From assembly GCA_018646565.1 (NCBI GenBank), contig JABGUO010000201.1, positions 1 through 22,122 on the forward strand: a stretch of 22,122 nucleotides of DNA, read 5' to 3'. The notes below the pieces were generated by a model. It was given only the letters and a program-made list of their open reading frames with translations. It searched no databases and was not told the origin of the DNA. Of this stretch, positions 8,845-19,145 are shown piece after piece; position 1 is the stretch's first letter; each line of letters opens with the position of its first letter. The translations under genes and the position numbers were made by a program. This stretch comes from Opitutia bacterium (lineage in GTDB: Bacteria > Verrucomicrobiota > Verrucomicrobiia > Opitutales > Seribacteraceae).

Positions 8845-9597
8845 TTAAGAAAATATTTTCTTAATCTTGGCTTTCGCATGATCACGGTTCAACTTGGCGA
8901 TATAATCCAAGGAGATATCCTTGGGACAGGCAGCCGAACATTCGCCGTAGTTTCTACAATTTCCAAAGCCAGATTCATCCATCGTGCTAACCATGTTAAG
9001 AACACGAGCATCTTTTTCTGCCTGACCCTGCGGAAGAAGGTTAAGATGGGCTGCCTTGGCTGAAGTAAACAACATAGCAGATGCATTCTTACAGGATGCC
9101 ACACACGCTCCGCAACCGATACATGCAGCGGCGTCCATTGCCTTATCGGCATCCACCTTAGAAATGGGAATCGAATTTCCATCGGGTGCACTTCCGGTAC
9201 GAACGGAAATAAATCCCCCCGATTGAATAATTCGATCGAAGGCAGAGCGATCTACAATCAAATCGCGAACTACAGGAAATGCTTTAGCTCGAAAAGGTTC
9301 AATGGTCACGGTCTCTCCATCATTAAACTTTCGCATGTGGAGCTGACAAGTAGTAGTCGAATTCTCAGGTCCATGGGCATAGCCATTTATAGTAAGCGAA
9401 CAAGTACCACAAATGCCTTCCCTACAGTCATGATCAAATGCAACTGGTTCATTTCCCTGTTTGAGTAGTTGTTCATTTAATTGATCAAGCATTTCCAAGA
9501 AAGAAGAATCTTCAGAAACATCGTCTAAAACATGGGATTCAAAAGATCCATTTTCAGTGGGTCCGCTCTGTCTCCAGATTTTTAAGGTAAGTTTCAT
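8845..9597 (-). CDS. sdhB: Succinate dehydrogenase/fumarate reductase iron-sulfur subunit
   Basis: The 250-residue product is the electron-transfer subunit of complex II, linking the flavin of SdhA to quinone at the membrane anchor. The N-terminal plant-type ferredoxin domain has C58, C63, C66 and C84 for [2Fe-2S] (CREGICGTC motif). The C-terminal domain carries C159, C162, C165 and C169 ([11 protein letters not shown]) for [4Fe-4S]. C214, C220 and C224 supply the [3Fe-4S] cluster. All expected ligands are present. The gene follows sdhA after 9 bp, in the order C-A-B typical of type-B (Bacteroidota, Bacillus and PVC-like) complexes. No Shine-Dalgarno motif precedes the ATG. Confidence 0.96.
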   Translation of the reverse strand: MKLTLKIWRQSGPTENGSFESHVLDDVSEDSSFLEMLDQLNEQLLKQGNEPVAFDHDCREGICGTCSLTINGYAHGPENSTTTCQLHMRKFNDGETVTIEPFRAKAFPVVRDLIVDRSAFDRIIQSGGFISVRTGSAPDGNSIPISKVDADKAMDAAACIGCGACVASCKNASAMLFTSAKAAHLNLLPQGQAEKDARVLNMVSTMDESGFGNCRNYGECSAACPKDISLDYIAKLNRDHAKAKIKKIFS

Positions 9598-9606
9598 AAT
9601 AGTATT

Positions 9607-11523
9607 CTACTTGTAACTACGAACGGCAAGTTTGACATTTTCATACTGCAATTCTTCCTTATGACGAACCGGAGTTTTTCCTTCTCCTTTGTACTCCCAC
9701 ACTGCTGCATGTGCAAAATTCTCATCGTCTCTTGTCGCCTCCCCATCCTTTGTTTGATACTCTTCTCGAAAGTGTCCTCCACAGGATTCATTTCGTTCCA
9801 ATGCATCGCGACAAAGCAACTCGCCGAAGTCAATAAAATCTCGAACCCGCCCTGCCCTTTCTAATTCGACATTTAATCGATCACCAGTGCCTGGTACCAG
9901 TAAGTTTTTTTGAAAGTGATCCCTCAAATCTTGGATTTCTCCAATTGCTTTTTGAAGCCCGGTGGCATTTCGGGCCATACCCGCATATTCCCACATGATT
10001 TGTCCAAGTTCTTTGTGGTAGGAACGGGCCGATTTTTTCCCAGAAATCGAAAGCAGTTGACTGGTGCGTTCTTTCACAGACTCCAACACTTCTTTGACTT
10101 CCGGTCCATCCGGGCTGATTGTACCAGCACCCGAACTGGCAAGATAATTGCCCACGGTATAAGGGATAACGAAATAACCGTCACTCAAGCCCTGCATGAG
10201 AGCACTTGCACCCAATCGGTTAGCTCCGTGATCAGAAAAATTTGCTTCTCCCAAAACGAAACAGCCGGGTACCGTGCTTTGCAGATTATAATCCACCCAC
10301 AGTCCTCCCATGGTATAGTGAATTGCTGGATAAATCCTCATTGGACGTTTGTAAGCATTTTCTCCTGTTATCCGTTCATACATTTGAAAAAGATTTCCGT
10401 ATCTCTCTCGAATAGCCGACTCTCCAAGCCGGGAAATTGAATCAGCAAAGTCGAGGTAAACTCCGCGTCCACCCGGACCCACACCACGACTTTCGTCGCA
10501 AGCTTCTTTTGCAGATCTGCTTGAAATATCGCGAGGAGCAAGATTTCCAAAACTGGGATACTTCCTCTCCAAGAAATAATCTCTTAATTCTTCGGCAATA
10601 TCATTGGGGTTCTTATCGCAATTCTTTCCGTCTAACGGAACCCACACCCGACCATCATTACGAAGGGACTCAGACATTAAAGTTAATTTGGACTGATGGT
10701 CTCCAGCAACGGGGATACAGGTGGGGTGAATCTGAGTGAAGCAGGGATTTGCAAATCCGGCACCACGTCGGTGAGCACGATAGGTTGCAGTTACATTACA
10801 ACCTGCAGCGTTTGTAGATAAATAGTATACATTACCGTACCCTCCCGTGCAAATAAGGACCGCATCGGCAGTCCATGCATCGGTCGAACCAGTTACCAAA
10901 TTACGGGTGATTATTCCTTTGGCATGCCCGTCAACCTTTACCAAATCGAGCATTTCATGACGGGTATGCATTTGAACCTGACCAGATGCAATCTGACGAC
11001 TCAACGCACTGTAAGCACCCAGGAGCAATTGTTGACCAGTTTGCCCTCTAGCATAAAAAGTTCGACTCACTTGCGCACCCCCAAAAGAACGATTCGCCAA
11101 AAGTCCGCCATATTCTCGGGCAAAAGGAACTCCTTGGGCAACACATTGATCAATAATATTAGTGCTGTTTTGAGCTAGGCGGTAGACATTGGCTTCCCGG
11201 GAACGAAAATCGCCTCCTTTCACAGTGTCATAAAAAAGTCGATGGATACTGTCCCCATCATTTTGATAATTTTTAGCTGCATTAATTCCGCCTTGTGCAG
11301 CAATCGAGTGGGCTCTGCGTGGGGTATCTTGGTAGCAAAAGCAATCAACCTGATAGCCAAGTTCTCCAAGAGTTGCAGCCGCCGCACCTCCGGCAAGTCC
11401 TGACCCGACCACGATGATACGATATTTCCTTTTATTAGCCGGGTTGACTAGCTTGGAGGAAAAACGATGGTTATCCCACTTATCCGCTATGGGACCATCT
11501 GGAATTTGAGGATCAAGATTCAT
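9607..11523 (-). CDS. sdhA: Succinate dehydrogenase/fumarate reductase flavoprotein subunit
   Basis: The 638-residue catalytic subunit of complex II oxidises succinate to fumarate. A dinucleotide-binding [12 protein letters not shown] (G40xG42xxG45) opens the Rossmann fold. H72 in [11 protein letters not shown] is the expected covalent FAD attachment site. The capping and active-site region has [12 protein letters not shown] near residue 256, and the conserved [12 protein letters not shown] plus [21 protein letters not shown] follow near residues 400-450. The length and the [15 protein letters not shown] version match the non-classical (type B) SdhA/FrdA group. The start overlaps the sdhC end by 11 bp. 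Direction (SDH or fumarate reductase) cannot be settled from sequence, although a co-transcribed di-heme SdhC favours menaquinone-linked chemistry. Confidence 0.97.
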   Translation of the reverse strand: MNLDPQIPDGPIADKWDNHRFSSKLVNPANKRKYRIIVVGSGLAGGAAAATLGELGYQVDCFCYQDTPRRAHSIAAQGGINAAKNYQNDGDSIHRLFYDTVKGGDFRSREANVYRLAQNSTNIIDQCVAQGVPFAREYGGLLANRSFGGAQVSRTFYARGQTGQQLLLGAYSALSRQIASGQVQMHTRHEMLDLVKVDGHAKGIITRNLVTGSTDAWTADAVLICTGGYGNVYYLSTNAAGCNVTATYRAHRRGAGFANPCFTQIHPTCIPVAGDHQSKLTLMSESLRNDGRVWVPLDGKNCDKNPNDIAEELRDYFLERKYPSFGNLAPRDISSRSAKEACDESRGVGPGGRGVYLDFADSISRLGESAIRERYGNLFQMYERITGENAYKRPMRIYPAIHYTMGGLWVDYNLQSTVPGCFVLGEANFSDHGANRLGASALMQGLSDGYFVIPYTVGNYLASSGAGTISPDGPEVKEVLESVKERTSQLLSISGKKSARSYHKELGQIMWEYAGMARNATGLQKAIGEIQDLRDHFQKNLLVPGTGDRLNVELERAGRVRDFIDFGELLCRDALERNESCGGHFREEYQTKDGEATRDDENFAHAAVWEYKGEGKTPVRHKEELQYENVKLAVRSYK

Positions 11524-12277
11524 TGTTCAATAGGTTCGAGGTGTTGGTTTTTTCGGAAGCTTCAGATACGAAAAAGGAGGGATCATAAAATTCATATAAT
11601 CCGTGCTTTTGTGCCAATACGCTTATGGGAATGATAGAAAATCCGGCAAATATAAGCCAAGCATATCCAGAAGCGATTAAATCGAGCTTTCCTTGCCAGG
11701 CTTCCGTTCGTAATCCAATCGATTGAAAGACACTTGAAAATCCATGAGCAAGGTGCCTGCAAAGAAGGAACATCGCCACCACATAAAAGATTGAAATGAT
11801 GTCATGCTTAAATCCCGCTAGAATCATAGAAAATGCGTCGTGGATTTCAACATCTGCCGTCGAACCAACCGTAGTGGTCATCTCGGCGTATTCCGGATAG
11901 ATAGTACGAATAGTAAAATGAAGAAGATGGAAAACAATAAATGCGAGTAATATTGATCCCGTTAGCCCCATTTTTAATGATGACCACCCCGCTCTCTTCG
12001 TTACCTCCACTTCGTTTTTATCTGGTCGAGCTTTTCGATTTTCAATAATCAAGGAATATGCAGTCCAAGCATGGATGACGACCGAAGCCAGTAAGAACAA
12101 CCGAGAACCCCAAAGAATAAACCAGGGCAGTGATTGAAGAGAGTGTGCGTAAGCGTTGATCTGTGCCTGTCCGGCAAGGACTTGAAGGTTACCGGCCATG
12201 TGCACAAAAACAAAGCCAATGAGAACCAAGCCGGTCAAAGCCATGAGATACTTTTTTCCAAGGGACGAACTGAACAT
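11513..12277 (-). CDS. sdhC: Succinate dehydrogenase cytochrome b subunit (b558 type)
   Basis: The 254-residue membrane anchor of complex II has about five hydrophobic helices: near residues 10-30, 53-77, 102-124, 156-178 and 203-222. Histidines suitable for two b hemes lie within or at the ends of the first four: H26 (VFVHMAGN), H69 (VVIHAW), H117 or H120 (VFHLLHF) and H175 or H178 (CRHLAHGF). This fits the single-polypeptide di-heme type-B anchors that react with menaquinone. It is the first gene of the leftward operon and faces pyrG across a 218-bp spacer. The AT-rich sequence before the ATG shows no Shine-Dalgarno motif. Confidence 0.94.
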   Translation of the reverse strand: MFSSSLGKKYLMALTGLVLIGFVFVHMAGNLQVLAGQAQINAYAHSLQSLPWFILWGSRLFLLASVVIHAWTAYSLIIENRKARPDKNEVEVTKRAGWSSLKMGLTGSILLAFIVFHLLHFTIRTIYPEYAEMTTTVGSTADVEIHDAFSMILAGFKHDIISIFYVVAMFLLCRHLAHGFSSVFQSIGLRTEAWQGKLDLIASGYAWLIFAGFSIIPISVLAQKHGLYEFYDPSFFVSEASEKTNTSNLLNNES

Positions 12278-12357
12278 AATAAATATTTATTCTAAATTGA
12301 GGAGAGGACAAACATTTGACGAGTGCAAATATTGTATTTTGACTAGATATGCATCCC

Positions 12358-12387
12358 TTATTAGAAGTAATATTAGAAATTCCGCAA
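12358..12387 (-). promoter_or_regulatory. Possible promoter for the sdhC operon
   Basis: Read on the minus strand, TTGCGG (12382-12387) and TAATAA (12358-12363) are separated by 18 bp, about 80 bp before the sdhC ATG. The match to the sigma-70 consensus is partial, and the spacer is AT-rich, so chance matches are likely. Confidence 0.2.
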
Positions 12388-12392
12388 GTATG

Positions 12393-12420
12393 TTTACATT
12401 TTTTTAATCCTTGGTAATAA
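12393..12420 (+). promoter_or_regulatory. Possible pyrG promoter
   Basis: TTTACA (12393-12398; 5 of 6 consensus bases) is followed after 16 bp by TAATAA (12415-12420). Transcription would start near 12427 and leave a leader of roughly 70 nt before pyrG. The call rests on consensus matching alone. Confidence 0.3.
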
Positions 12421-12449
12421 AACAACAACTTTATAAAAACTTTGTTGCC

Positions 12450-14124
<1,675 letters not shown>

Positions 14125-14218
14125 ATTCCTTTCATACTGTCCAGTCAGGGCAAAAATTGAGATGGTAATATCGATCCGATCGAATTAAAAATTTGGATAT
14201 GCTTGGAACCATTTGCGA

Positions 14219-15097
14219 ATGATTGATGCCCATACCCATCGGTACCCACCCGAGGTTTATTTAAATCCTCAAAAATTTGCTCAGAACCAGGGAGAAAGTC
14301 ATTGGCTAGAATTAATCGCACCCACCAATGGAAGTAACTTGCAGGGTTGGTCATCGAGGGAAGTAATGATTGCAGATATGGACAGAGCTTCTGTCCATAA
14401 AGCAGTTCTTCTGGGATGGTATTGGCAGAATCCTGAGACATGTATTCTTCAAAATGAGTGGCATGCTGAGTGGATCAAAGAAGATCCTGAAAGGTTTTAC
14501 GCATTTGCAACTATTCACCCATCACTACGAAATCCCATCGATGAATTGAAAAAAAGGCAGGAGCAGGGATTTGTGGGAATGGGAGAGATTCATCTTGGTG
14601 TTCAAGGGTTTTCGATGCAAGACCCAGCTTGGATAGAGTGTATTAAATTTGCCTCTGAGCACAGTTGGCCAGTTAATTTTCATGTTACTGAACCAGTCGG
14701 GCATGAACATCCCGGCCGGATTCCCACACCATTAGAAGATTTTATCTGGCTAGCTCGTGAATTTCCGGAGCTGAAAATCATCCTGGCCCATGCCGGTGGA
14801 TTGTTTCCTTTTTATGAACTTAATCCAAAAGTTCGAAACGAACTACGTAATGTTTATTATGATTTGGCTGCCTGTCCACTTCTCTACGAATCCTCAATCT
14901 ATCGAAAATTAATCGATACCGTTGGACATAAAAAAATTATCTGGGGCACAGATTATCCATTGAAAATTTTCCCAAAGGTTCAAAGTAAGCCTGACTTCTC
15001 GACATTTATAAAAGAAATTCATAAGGTTGCAGATCTGAACGATGACGAAAAAGACGCACTCTTTCACCAAAATATTTTTTCCCTCCTTCCATGTTAA
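14219..15097 (+). CDS. Amidohydrolase-2 family metal-dependent hydrolase
   Basis: The ATG at 14219 gives 292 residues beginning MIDAHTHRYPPEV, with the metal-binding HxH at the very start, as is usual in this family; a TTG six bases earlier is less likely. Other visible motifs are GMGEIHLG near residue 120, NFHVTEPVGHEH near 155, KIILAHAGGLFP near 190 and IIWGTDYPL near 245, where the Asp is the conserved barrel-end residue. Relatives include decarboxylases and hydrolases of the ACMSD-like group, so the reaction cannot be fixed. It is distinct from the lactonase-like protein at 5492-6319. Its stop overlaps the next gene by 7 bp, suggesting coupling with the ABC transporter. Confidence 0.85.
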   Translation: MIDAHTHRYPPEVYLNPQKFAQNQGESHWLELIAPTNGSNLQGWSSREVMIADMDRASVHKAVLLGWYWQNPETCILQNEWHAEWIKEDPERFYAFATIHPSLRNPIDELKKRQEQGFVGMGEIHLGVQGFSMQDPAWIECIKFASEHSWPVNFHVTEPVGHEHPGRIPTPLEDFIWLAREFPELKIILAHAGGLFPFYELNPKVRNELRNVYYDLAACPLLYESSIYRKLIDTVGHKKIIWGTDYPLKIFPKVQSKPDFSTFIKEIHKVADLNDDEKDALFHQNIFSLLPC

Positions 15098-15726
15098 TTG
15101 AACTTAATCAAGTTAAACCTGAACCCATTCCCAAGGAAATGGTTGCTCGTTCAGATATTTGGGGAACCCGTTTAAATATCGAACCCAAAAGTTTTACACT
15201 CATATCCGCGCATTCAGGTAAAGGAAAGTCCACCCTGCTCCACCTTCTGTACGGCCTACGAAATGACTATTCCGGTGAAGCGTCTATTGATGGCCAGTCT
15301 TTAGAAAAACAAGAAATGGGAGATTGGACAAGATTAAGAAGCCAAAAGATTGCTCTGCTATTCCAGGAACTCAGACTCTTCCCCAAGCTCAGTGCACAGG
15401 AAAACATTACTTTGATTCCTGAGTCCAACCCACAGGTTCCAACGGAAACGGAGATGGCAGAACGATTAGGTATGGAGGAGTTTCTTTCTAAGCCAATCGA
15501 AAACCTCTCCTTTGGACAACGGCAACGAATTGCGATCATAAGAACTCTTCGAAAACCATTTAAACTTCTCCTTCTTGACGAGCCGTTTAGTCACCTTGAT
15601 AAGAAAAATGAGAAATTGTCTTCTAACTTAATAGAAGAAATTGCCCGAGCGAACGAAGCCACTGTTCTTGTAACCTCTTTGGGAGAATCCCCGCCCCTTC
15701 CTTTTGACCGTACTCTCTCGTTGTGA
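15091..15726 (+). CDS. ABC transporter ATP-binding protein, atypical motifs
   Basis: The 211-residue product is a short single nucleotide-binding domain of the LolD/MacB/FtsE-like class. Walker A is AHSGKGKST (residues 40-48), keeping the catalytic GKST but replacing the usual first Gly. The Q-loop is LLFQELRLFPKLSAQENI with Q92. The signature is LSFGQ (139-143) rather than LSGGQ. Walker B is LLLLDE (159-164) with E164, and the D-loop is SHLD. The switch histidine normally found in a VTH motif is replaced: VLVTS has Ser196. It overlaps the amidohydrolase gene by 7 bp and the permease gene by 4 bp, so the permease is its obvious partner. The missing His suggests slow or altered ATP hydrolysis (inference). 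Confidence 0.9.
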   Translation: MLIELNQVKPEPIPKEMVARSDIWGTRLNIEPKSFTLISAHSGKGKSTLLHLLYGLRNDYSGEASIDGQSLEKQEMGDWTRLRSQKIALLFQELRLFPKLSAQENITLIPESNPQVPTETEMAERLGMEEFLSKPIENLSFGQRQRIAIIRTLRKPFKLLLLDEPFSHLDKKNEKLSSNLIEEIARANEATVLVTSLGESPPLPFDRTLSL

Positions 15727-17117
15727 AACAGTCCTTTTCAAAATCAATCCTTCAGTCATGTCTGAATGTACCGGGGCCAAGGCGAGAGTTATGGATTGCC
15801 TCACTCGGATGCCTTATTGGATCAACTCTCCTCATTCTTGCGATTCAACTTTATCAGGATACCTCCTCATTACTTGATGAGAAGGAAGTAGCAAAAAACT
15901 ATTTCACCTTGAACAAAAAGGTGGAAGGAGGGGCCTTGGTCAACCTTGGTAAAAATGAACGAACTTTCTCTACTGAAGAACTGAATGAAATTAAAAGCCT
16001 TGAGGGTGTACAAAGAATCGGTGGCTTTACCCGTAATCAATTTCCTCTCACTCTGTATATTTGGCCATCCGGGAAGGTTGGACTAGGAGCAGCTGCAAAG
16101 ACTGACCTTTTCTTTGAATCGATCCCCGATGAATTTCTCGATTTCGTCCCCGACGACTGGCACTGGGATGAAAACTCTGAGATCGTACCCATTATGGTTC
16201 CCAAGTTCTACCTCGACCTATGGAATTTTGGCCTCGCCCCTTCCAGGGTAGAATACCCCGCCCTCTCCACTGATGCCGCTACTGGAATGCCCATCGAACT
16301 CTTCATCGGAAAAAACAGGGAGACTACTTTAGAAGGTCGGTTTGTGGCATTTAGTAAACGAATCAATAGCGTACTTGTACCCAAAAACTTCCTGGAATGG
16401 GCCAATAAGAAATTCGGGCAACCCGAAGCAAATGACTTTTTATTTCTTTGGAAAGACGGCTCCATTGAGGGTCCTCCTATTACTCGCTCCACTCTTGCCA
16501 CGCTTCGAAACGAGCTAGAGTTTAAAAACTGGGAAATTTCACCACTTGAAAATCCTGCTGAACGTTCCCCCGCAACTCAGGCTCTATTAGAAGAAAAGAA
16601 GAAAACTGGCCCCTCTCGGATCATCCTTGAGATTGAGGATAATCCCAGTACCTCATTTACTTCCCACATTCAGAAAAAAGGATATGAAATCAATCGGGAA
16701 TTCCCAAAACAGGATATAATCAAAAAAGCAATCCAGACACTTTTTCTTGGAATGGTTGGAATTGGTGCTCTGCTTTCCCTACTTTCAATTACCACTTTTG
16801 CCACCAGTTTTCGTCTAGTGGTTGCCCAGGCAAGCGAACAGGCAAAGAATCTTCTGCTCCTTGGTTTCTCCAATGTACAGGTATCACATGTAATATTCAC
16901 CCGATTCCTCAAACTCTTTATTTTTATTTTAGGGGGTTCAGTGATAGCTGGATACACCCTAAAATCGCTCTTAGCCAATCAAGCAATTGCATACGGGATC
17001 ACAATAAACAGTGGCATTTCTTTTCAGACTTTTGCCTACATCTTCGTCTATGGTCTCATTTATATTTTTATAAATCAGCGAGTAATCGAAAAATCGGTGG
17101 GTAGACTGATTGATTAA
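15723..17117 (+). CDS. FtsX/LolC-like ABC transporter permease
   Basis: The 464-residue product starts at a GTG that overlaps the ATPase stop (GTGA), a sign of translational coupling. One transmembrane helix lies at about residues 23-44 (LGCLIGSTLLILAIQLY). A ~300-residue extracytoplasmic domain follows. Three helices close the protein, at about 340-370, 398-420 and 430-455. This 1+3 helix layout is that of the FtsX/LolC/MacB superfamily, which works mechanically on envelope substrates such as lipoproteins, peptides or cell-wall hydrolases. The last helices are followed by a short basic tail. A heterodimer partner permease is not seen, so it may act as a homodimer. The substrate is unknown; the linked amidohydrolase gives no clear hint. 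Confidence 0.85.
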   Translation: MKQSFSKSILQSCLNVPGPRRELWIASLGCLIGSTLLILAIQLYQDTSSLLDEKEVAKNYFTLNKKVEGGALVNLGKNERTFSTEELNEIKSLEGVQRIGGFTRNQFPLTLYIWPSGKVGLGAAAKTDLFFESIPDEFLDFVPDDWHWDENSEIVPIMVPKFYLDLWNFGLAPSRVEYPALSTDAATGMPIELFIGKNRETTLEGRFVAFSKRINSVLVPKNFLEWANKKFGQPEANDFLFLWKDGSIEGPPITRSTLATLRNELEFKNWEISPLENPAERSPATQALLEEKKKTGPSRIILEIEDNPSTSFTSHIQKKGYEINREFPKQDIIKKAIQTLFLGMVGIGALLSLLSITTFATSFRLVVAQASEQAKNLLLLGFSNVQVSHVIFTRFLKLFIFILGGSVIAGYTLKSLLANQAIAYGITINSGISFQTFAYIFVYGLIYIFINQRVIEKSVGRLID

Positions 17118-17162
17118 TCTAAAGCTTTGCTTCAGCTAATAAATTAAGTTGATCATAAATAA

Positions 17163-18866
17163 TTACTCGGAGATTGCATTCTTTTCTACCTTCGATTTTA
17201 GCGACTCAATGTAATCAACCCCTGCCTTAATCGATTGTAAAGGAATACTCACTTCAGTAGATAGCCTTCCCTGTCCCAGTTTTGCACTCCCAGTTACTGC
17301 AGGAGTATCCAATTCCAAAAGACCGTCCAATGCACCTCCGAAATTAACCCCACCGGTTGTCTCCACGATTTTCATAACCCACTCGGCGTAGCGTACGATA
17401 TTAATTCGCCATTTTAAAATCTCTCCCTTTTCCAACTTAATTTGTTCACCGATATTATTTTTCACTGGGATCCCTGACTTCACCGCACCCAATAATTCAA
17501 GAAGTTCTGGCTTTCTGGTGGCCGAGATATAGAAGCCATTATCAACCACAAAAAAAACAGAAGTGTTAGAATAGGATGTAAGATTGGGAAGGTCTATATT
17601 GTCACTTTCATTTGCGTCCATGATCATATCATAGCGGAAAATTTTATTATTATCCAAAATTGAATCCTCCACGAAATTAATTTCATATTTGAGACCCGAA
17701 TTTTTAATCATATCACTGGCAAATATTTCTTTAATTAGGGAAATTGATTCGGTTGATAATTTCTCCCATTCCTCGGAGGACATCTGCGTTCCACCCAACT
17801 GTACCACCTGTATTGGATTTTCAATATCATCAGATGTGCTGTAGCTCATCACAGCTTGTCCGTCATAAAGTTTGCTTCCCTCACGAATCAAAGAAGTGAG
17901 TTTTGAAGCTGATTCTTTGGATTTCGGGTGCGTAAGCCCTTTTTCAATCCTGCCAACAAAATATTCTGTATAATGAACCCAACTTTCTGGATCAAGATTG
18001 ACTAGCATGTCCATAAACCCATCACTTTTAATATATTGAGAAGCATCTAAAGTAAACGGCTCAGGCTGGGCAGAAAAGAGAGAAAATAACTCCGTATCCT
18101 TTTGGGCAGAGATTGTGGTGCGAGTCATAATCTCCTCTACAGAAAGGGACACATCGAACTTCACTGCTTCTACAGTGGCCAATTCATCCAGTGTAACAGA
18201 AATGAGATTACCAAGGTGCGACTGCACCTCGGCCGGGAAAGGAGTAATGCTCAACCCTCCCAAAGCCGAAGCTTTCATCTTTTCTAGATCCTTAAAAAGA
18301 AACTTTAGTCGTCCGCCAATTTCAATATCATCAGTTGGATCCTCTTTGACAAAAGCCAAAAAGGAGGACCAATCCTTCACATCTTCGAATAATTTTGGAT
18401 TCATCGTTGCTAATGTCCATCCATCAACTTCCATTGTTTTCATACCAACATTCTCAGCCTGTTTCTTAACCGGACTTTCGGGTTTTAATTTCACCGCTAG
18501 AATAAAGTTGGGTTGAGCACCGATAGTAATATCATCAAGTAATACTATTGTGACAGGTGTATCCGGATCGATTGAAACTAGTGCGGGATCACCTAAAGCC
18601 ATCCCGGCTAAAGCAGGAAGCATTGCAATTTCAGGACCCGGTTTTACCACTTGTGCTACAGTAACTATTTTTTGTAAAAGCTTTGAAATGCTTATCGTCT
18701 TGGCATATCCAACTGGTTTGGACTCAATTCCAGATACCTCGATCTCAGGAATAAGGGGAGGTAGGACTTCAATTTCAGTCTCATTATTCGCGGAAGAATT
18801 ATTTTTTCCGCAACTAAAAATAAGGAGAAAAGCGGGAAAGAGAATAGAGAGATATGATTTTTTCAT
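17163..18866 (-). CDS. Predicted lipoprotein of unknown function
   Basis: The 567-residue product has a classic lipoprotein leader: MKKS basic start, hydrophobic stretch YLSILFPAFLLIF and a lipobox with Cys19 (IFSCG). An Asn/Ser-rich tether follows. The rest is soluble alpha/beta-looking sequence without recognisable catalytic motifs. Short features include VTIVLLDD near residue 105, KPESPVKKQAENVGMKTMEVDGWTLATMNP near 130-155, and FFVVDNGFYISATRKPELLELL near 440. The last two, with pairs of predicted strands and 'self-evaluation' phrases, recall the DUF3352-like proteins of PVC and other bacteria, but I cannot confirm this. It is expected to be anchored to an envelope membrane facing the periplasm. 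It is convergent with the permease gene (45-bp gap) and lies downstream of clpB on the same strand, across a 279-bp spacer. Confidence 0.82.
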   Translation of the reverse strand: MKKSYLSILFPAFLLIFSCGKNNSSANNETEIEVLPPLIPEIEVSGIESKPVGYAKTISISKLLQKIVTVAQVVKPGPEIAMLPALAGMALGDPALVSIDPDTPVTIVLLDDITIGAQPNFILAVKLKPESPVKKQAENVGMKTMEVDGWTLATMNPKLFEDVKDWSSFLAFVKEDPTDDIEIGGRLKFLFKDLEKMKASALGGLSITPFPAEVQSHLGNLISVTLDELATVEAVKFDVSLSVEEIMTRTTISAQKDTELFSLFSAQPEPFTLDASQYIKSDGFMDMLVNLDPESWVHYTEYFVGRIEKGLTHPKSKESASKLTSLIREGSKLYDGQAVMSYSTSDDIENPIQVVQLGGTQMSSEEWEKLSTESISLIKEIFASDMIKNSGLKYEINFVEDSILDNNKIFRYDMIMDANESDNIDLPNLTSYSNTSVFFVVDNGFYISATRKPELLELLGAVKSGIPVKNNIGEQIKLEKGEILKWRINIVRYAEWVMKIVETTGGVNFGGALDGLLELDTPAVTGSAKLGQGRLSTEVSIPLQSIKAGVDYIESLKSKVEKNAISE

Positions 18867-18921
18867 AAGAATGGTATGTCAATAAAGTTGATTATATTAC
18901 GACCTGTAAGAAACGCATGCC

Positions 18922-18927
18922 ATTATA
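18922..18927 (-). promoter_or_regulatory. Possible -10 box upstream of the lipoprotein gene
   Basis: A perfect TATAAT on the minus strand lies about 55 bp before the lipoprotein ATG. No convincing -35 hexamer sits 16-18 bp upstream, and the surroundings are very AT-rich, so support is weak. Confidence 0.2.
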
Positions 18928-19074
18928 AAGGATCAACTAAGTTATAATGAATAATATAAATATTTGATAATCAGCAGTTTAATTTAATTTGAAAAATCAA
19001 TTATCTTTGTAAACCAAAAGAGAAAATTTGTATTGAGAATCACTTTGATCCTAGAAGTGGCATCAATGAACACA

Positions 19075-19109
19075 GTAACCGAGGCAATTGGTTCGAGGGC
19101 CAAGGTTAC
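19075..19109. repeat. Imperfect hairpin in the clpB-lipoprotein spacer
   Basis: GTAACC (19075-19080) is complementary to GGTTAC (19104-19109). Inside it, TTGG (19088-19091) pairs with CCAA (19100-19103), leaving a 7-nt bulge on one side. It lies about 40 bp beyond the clpB stop. There is no T tract on either side, so it is not a standard intrinsic terminator. It could stabilise the clpB mRNA 3' end. The rest of the 279-bp spacer (18867-19145) shows no convincing gene. Confidence 0.35.
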
Positions 19110-19145
19110 ATAAAACACACTTATCGATCGACTCAAAGACTAAAT

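Noticed and set aside
14171..14183. TCGAT-CCG-ATCGA palindrome between pyrG and the amidohydrolase
   Set aside because: The stem is only 5 bp and has no T tract; too short to call a terminator or operator.
17118..17162. Bidirectional terminator between permease and lipoprotein genes
   Set aside because: Only a 4-bp AAGC/GCTT or AGCT/AGCT stem can be formed, without a T run.
18886..18938. AGTTGAT / ATCAACT pair upstream of the lipoprotein gene
   Set aside because: The 7-bp arms lie 39 bp apart in AT-rich DNA, and such pairs are expected by chance.
19086..19105. tRNA-like T-arm (GGTTCGAG with TTGG/CCAA stem)
   Set aside because: No matching acceptor, D-arm or anticodon stem can be built upstream, so it is a simple hairpin.
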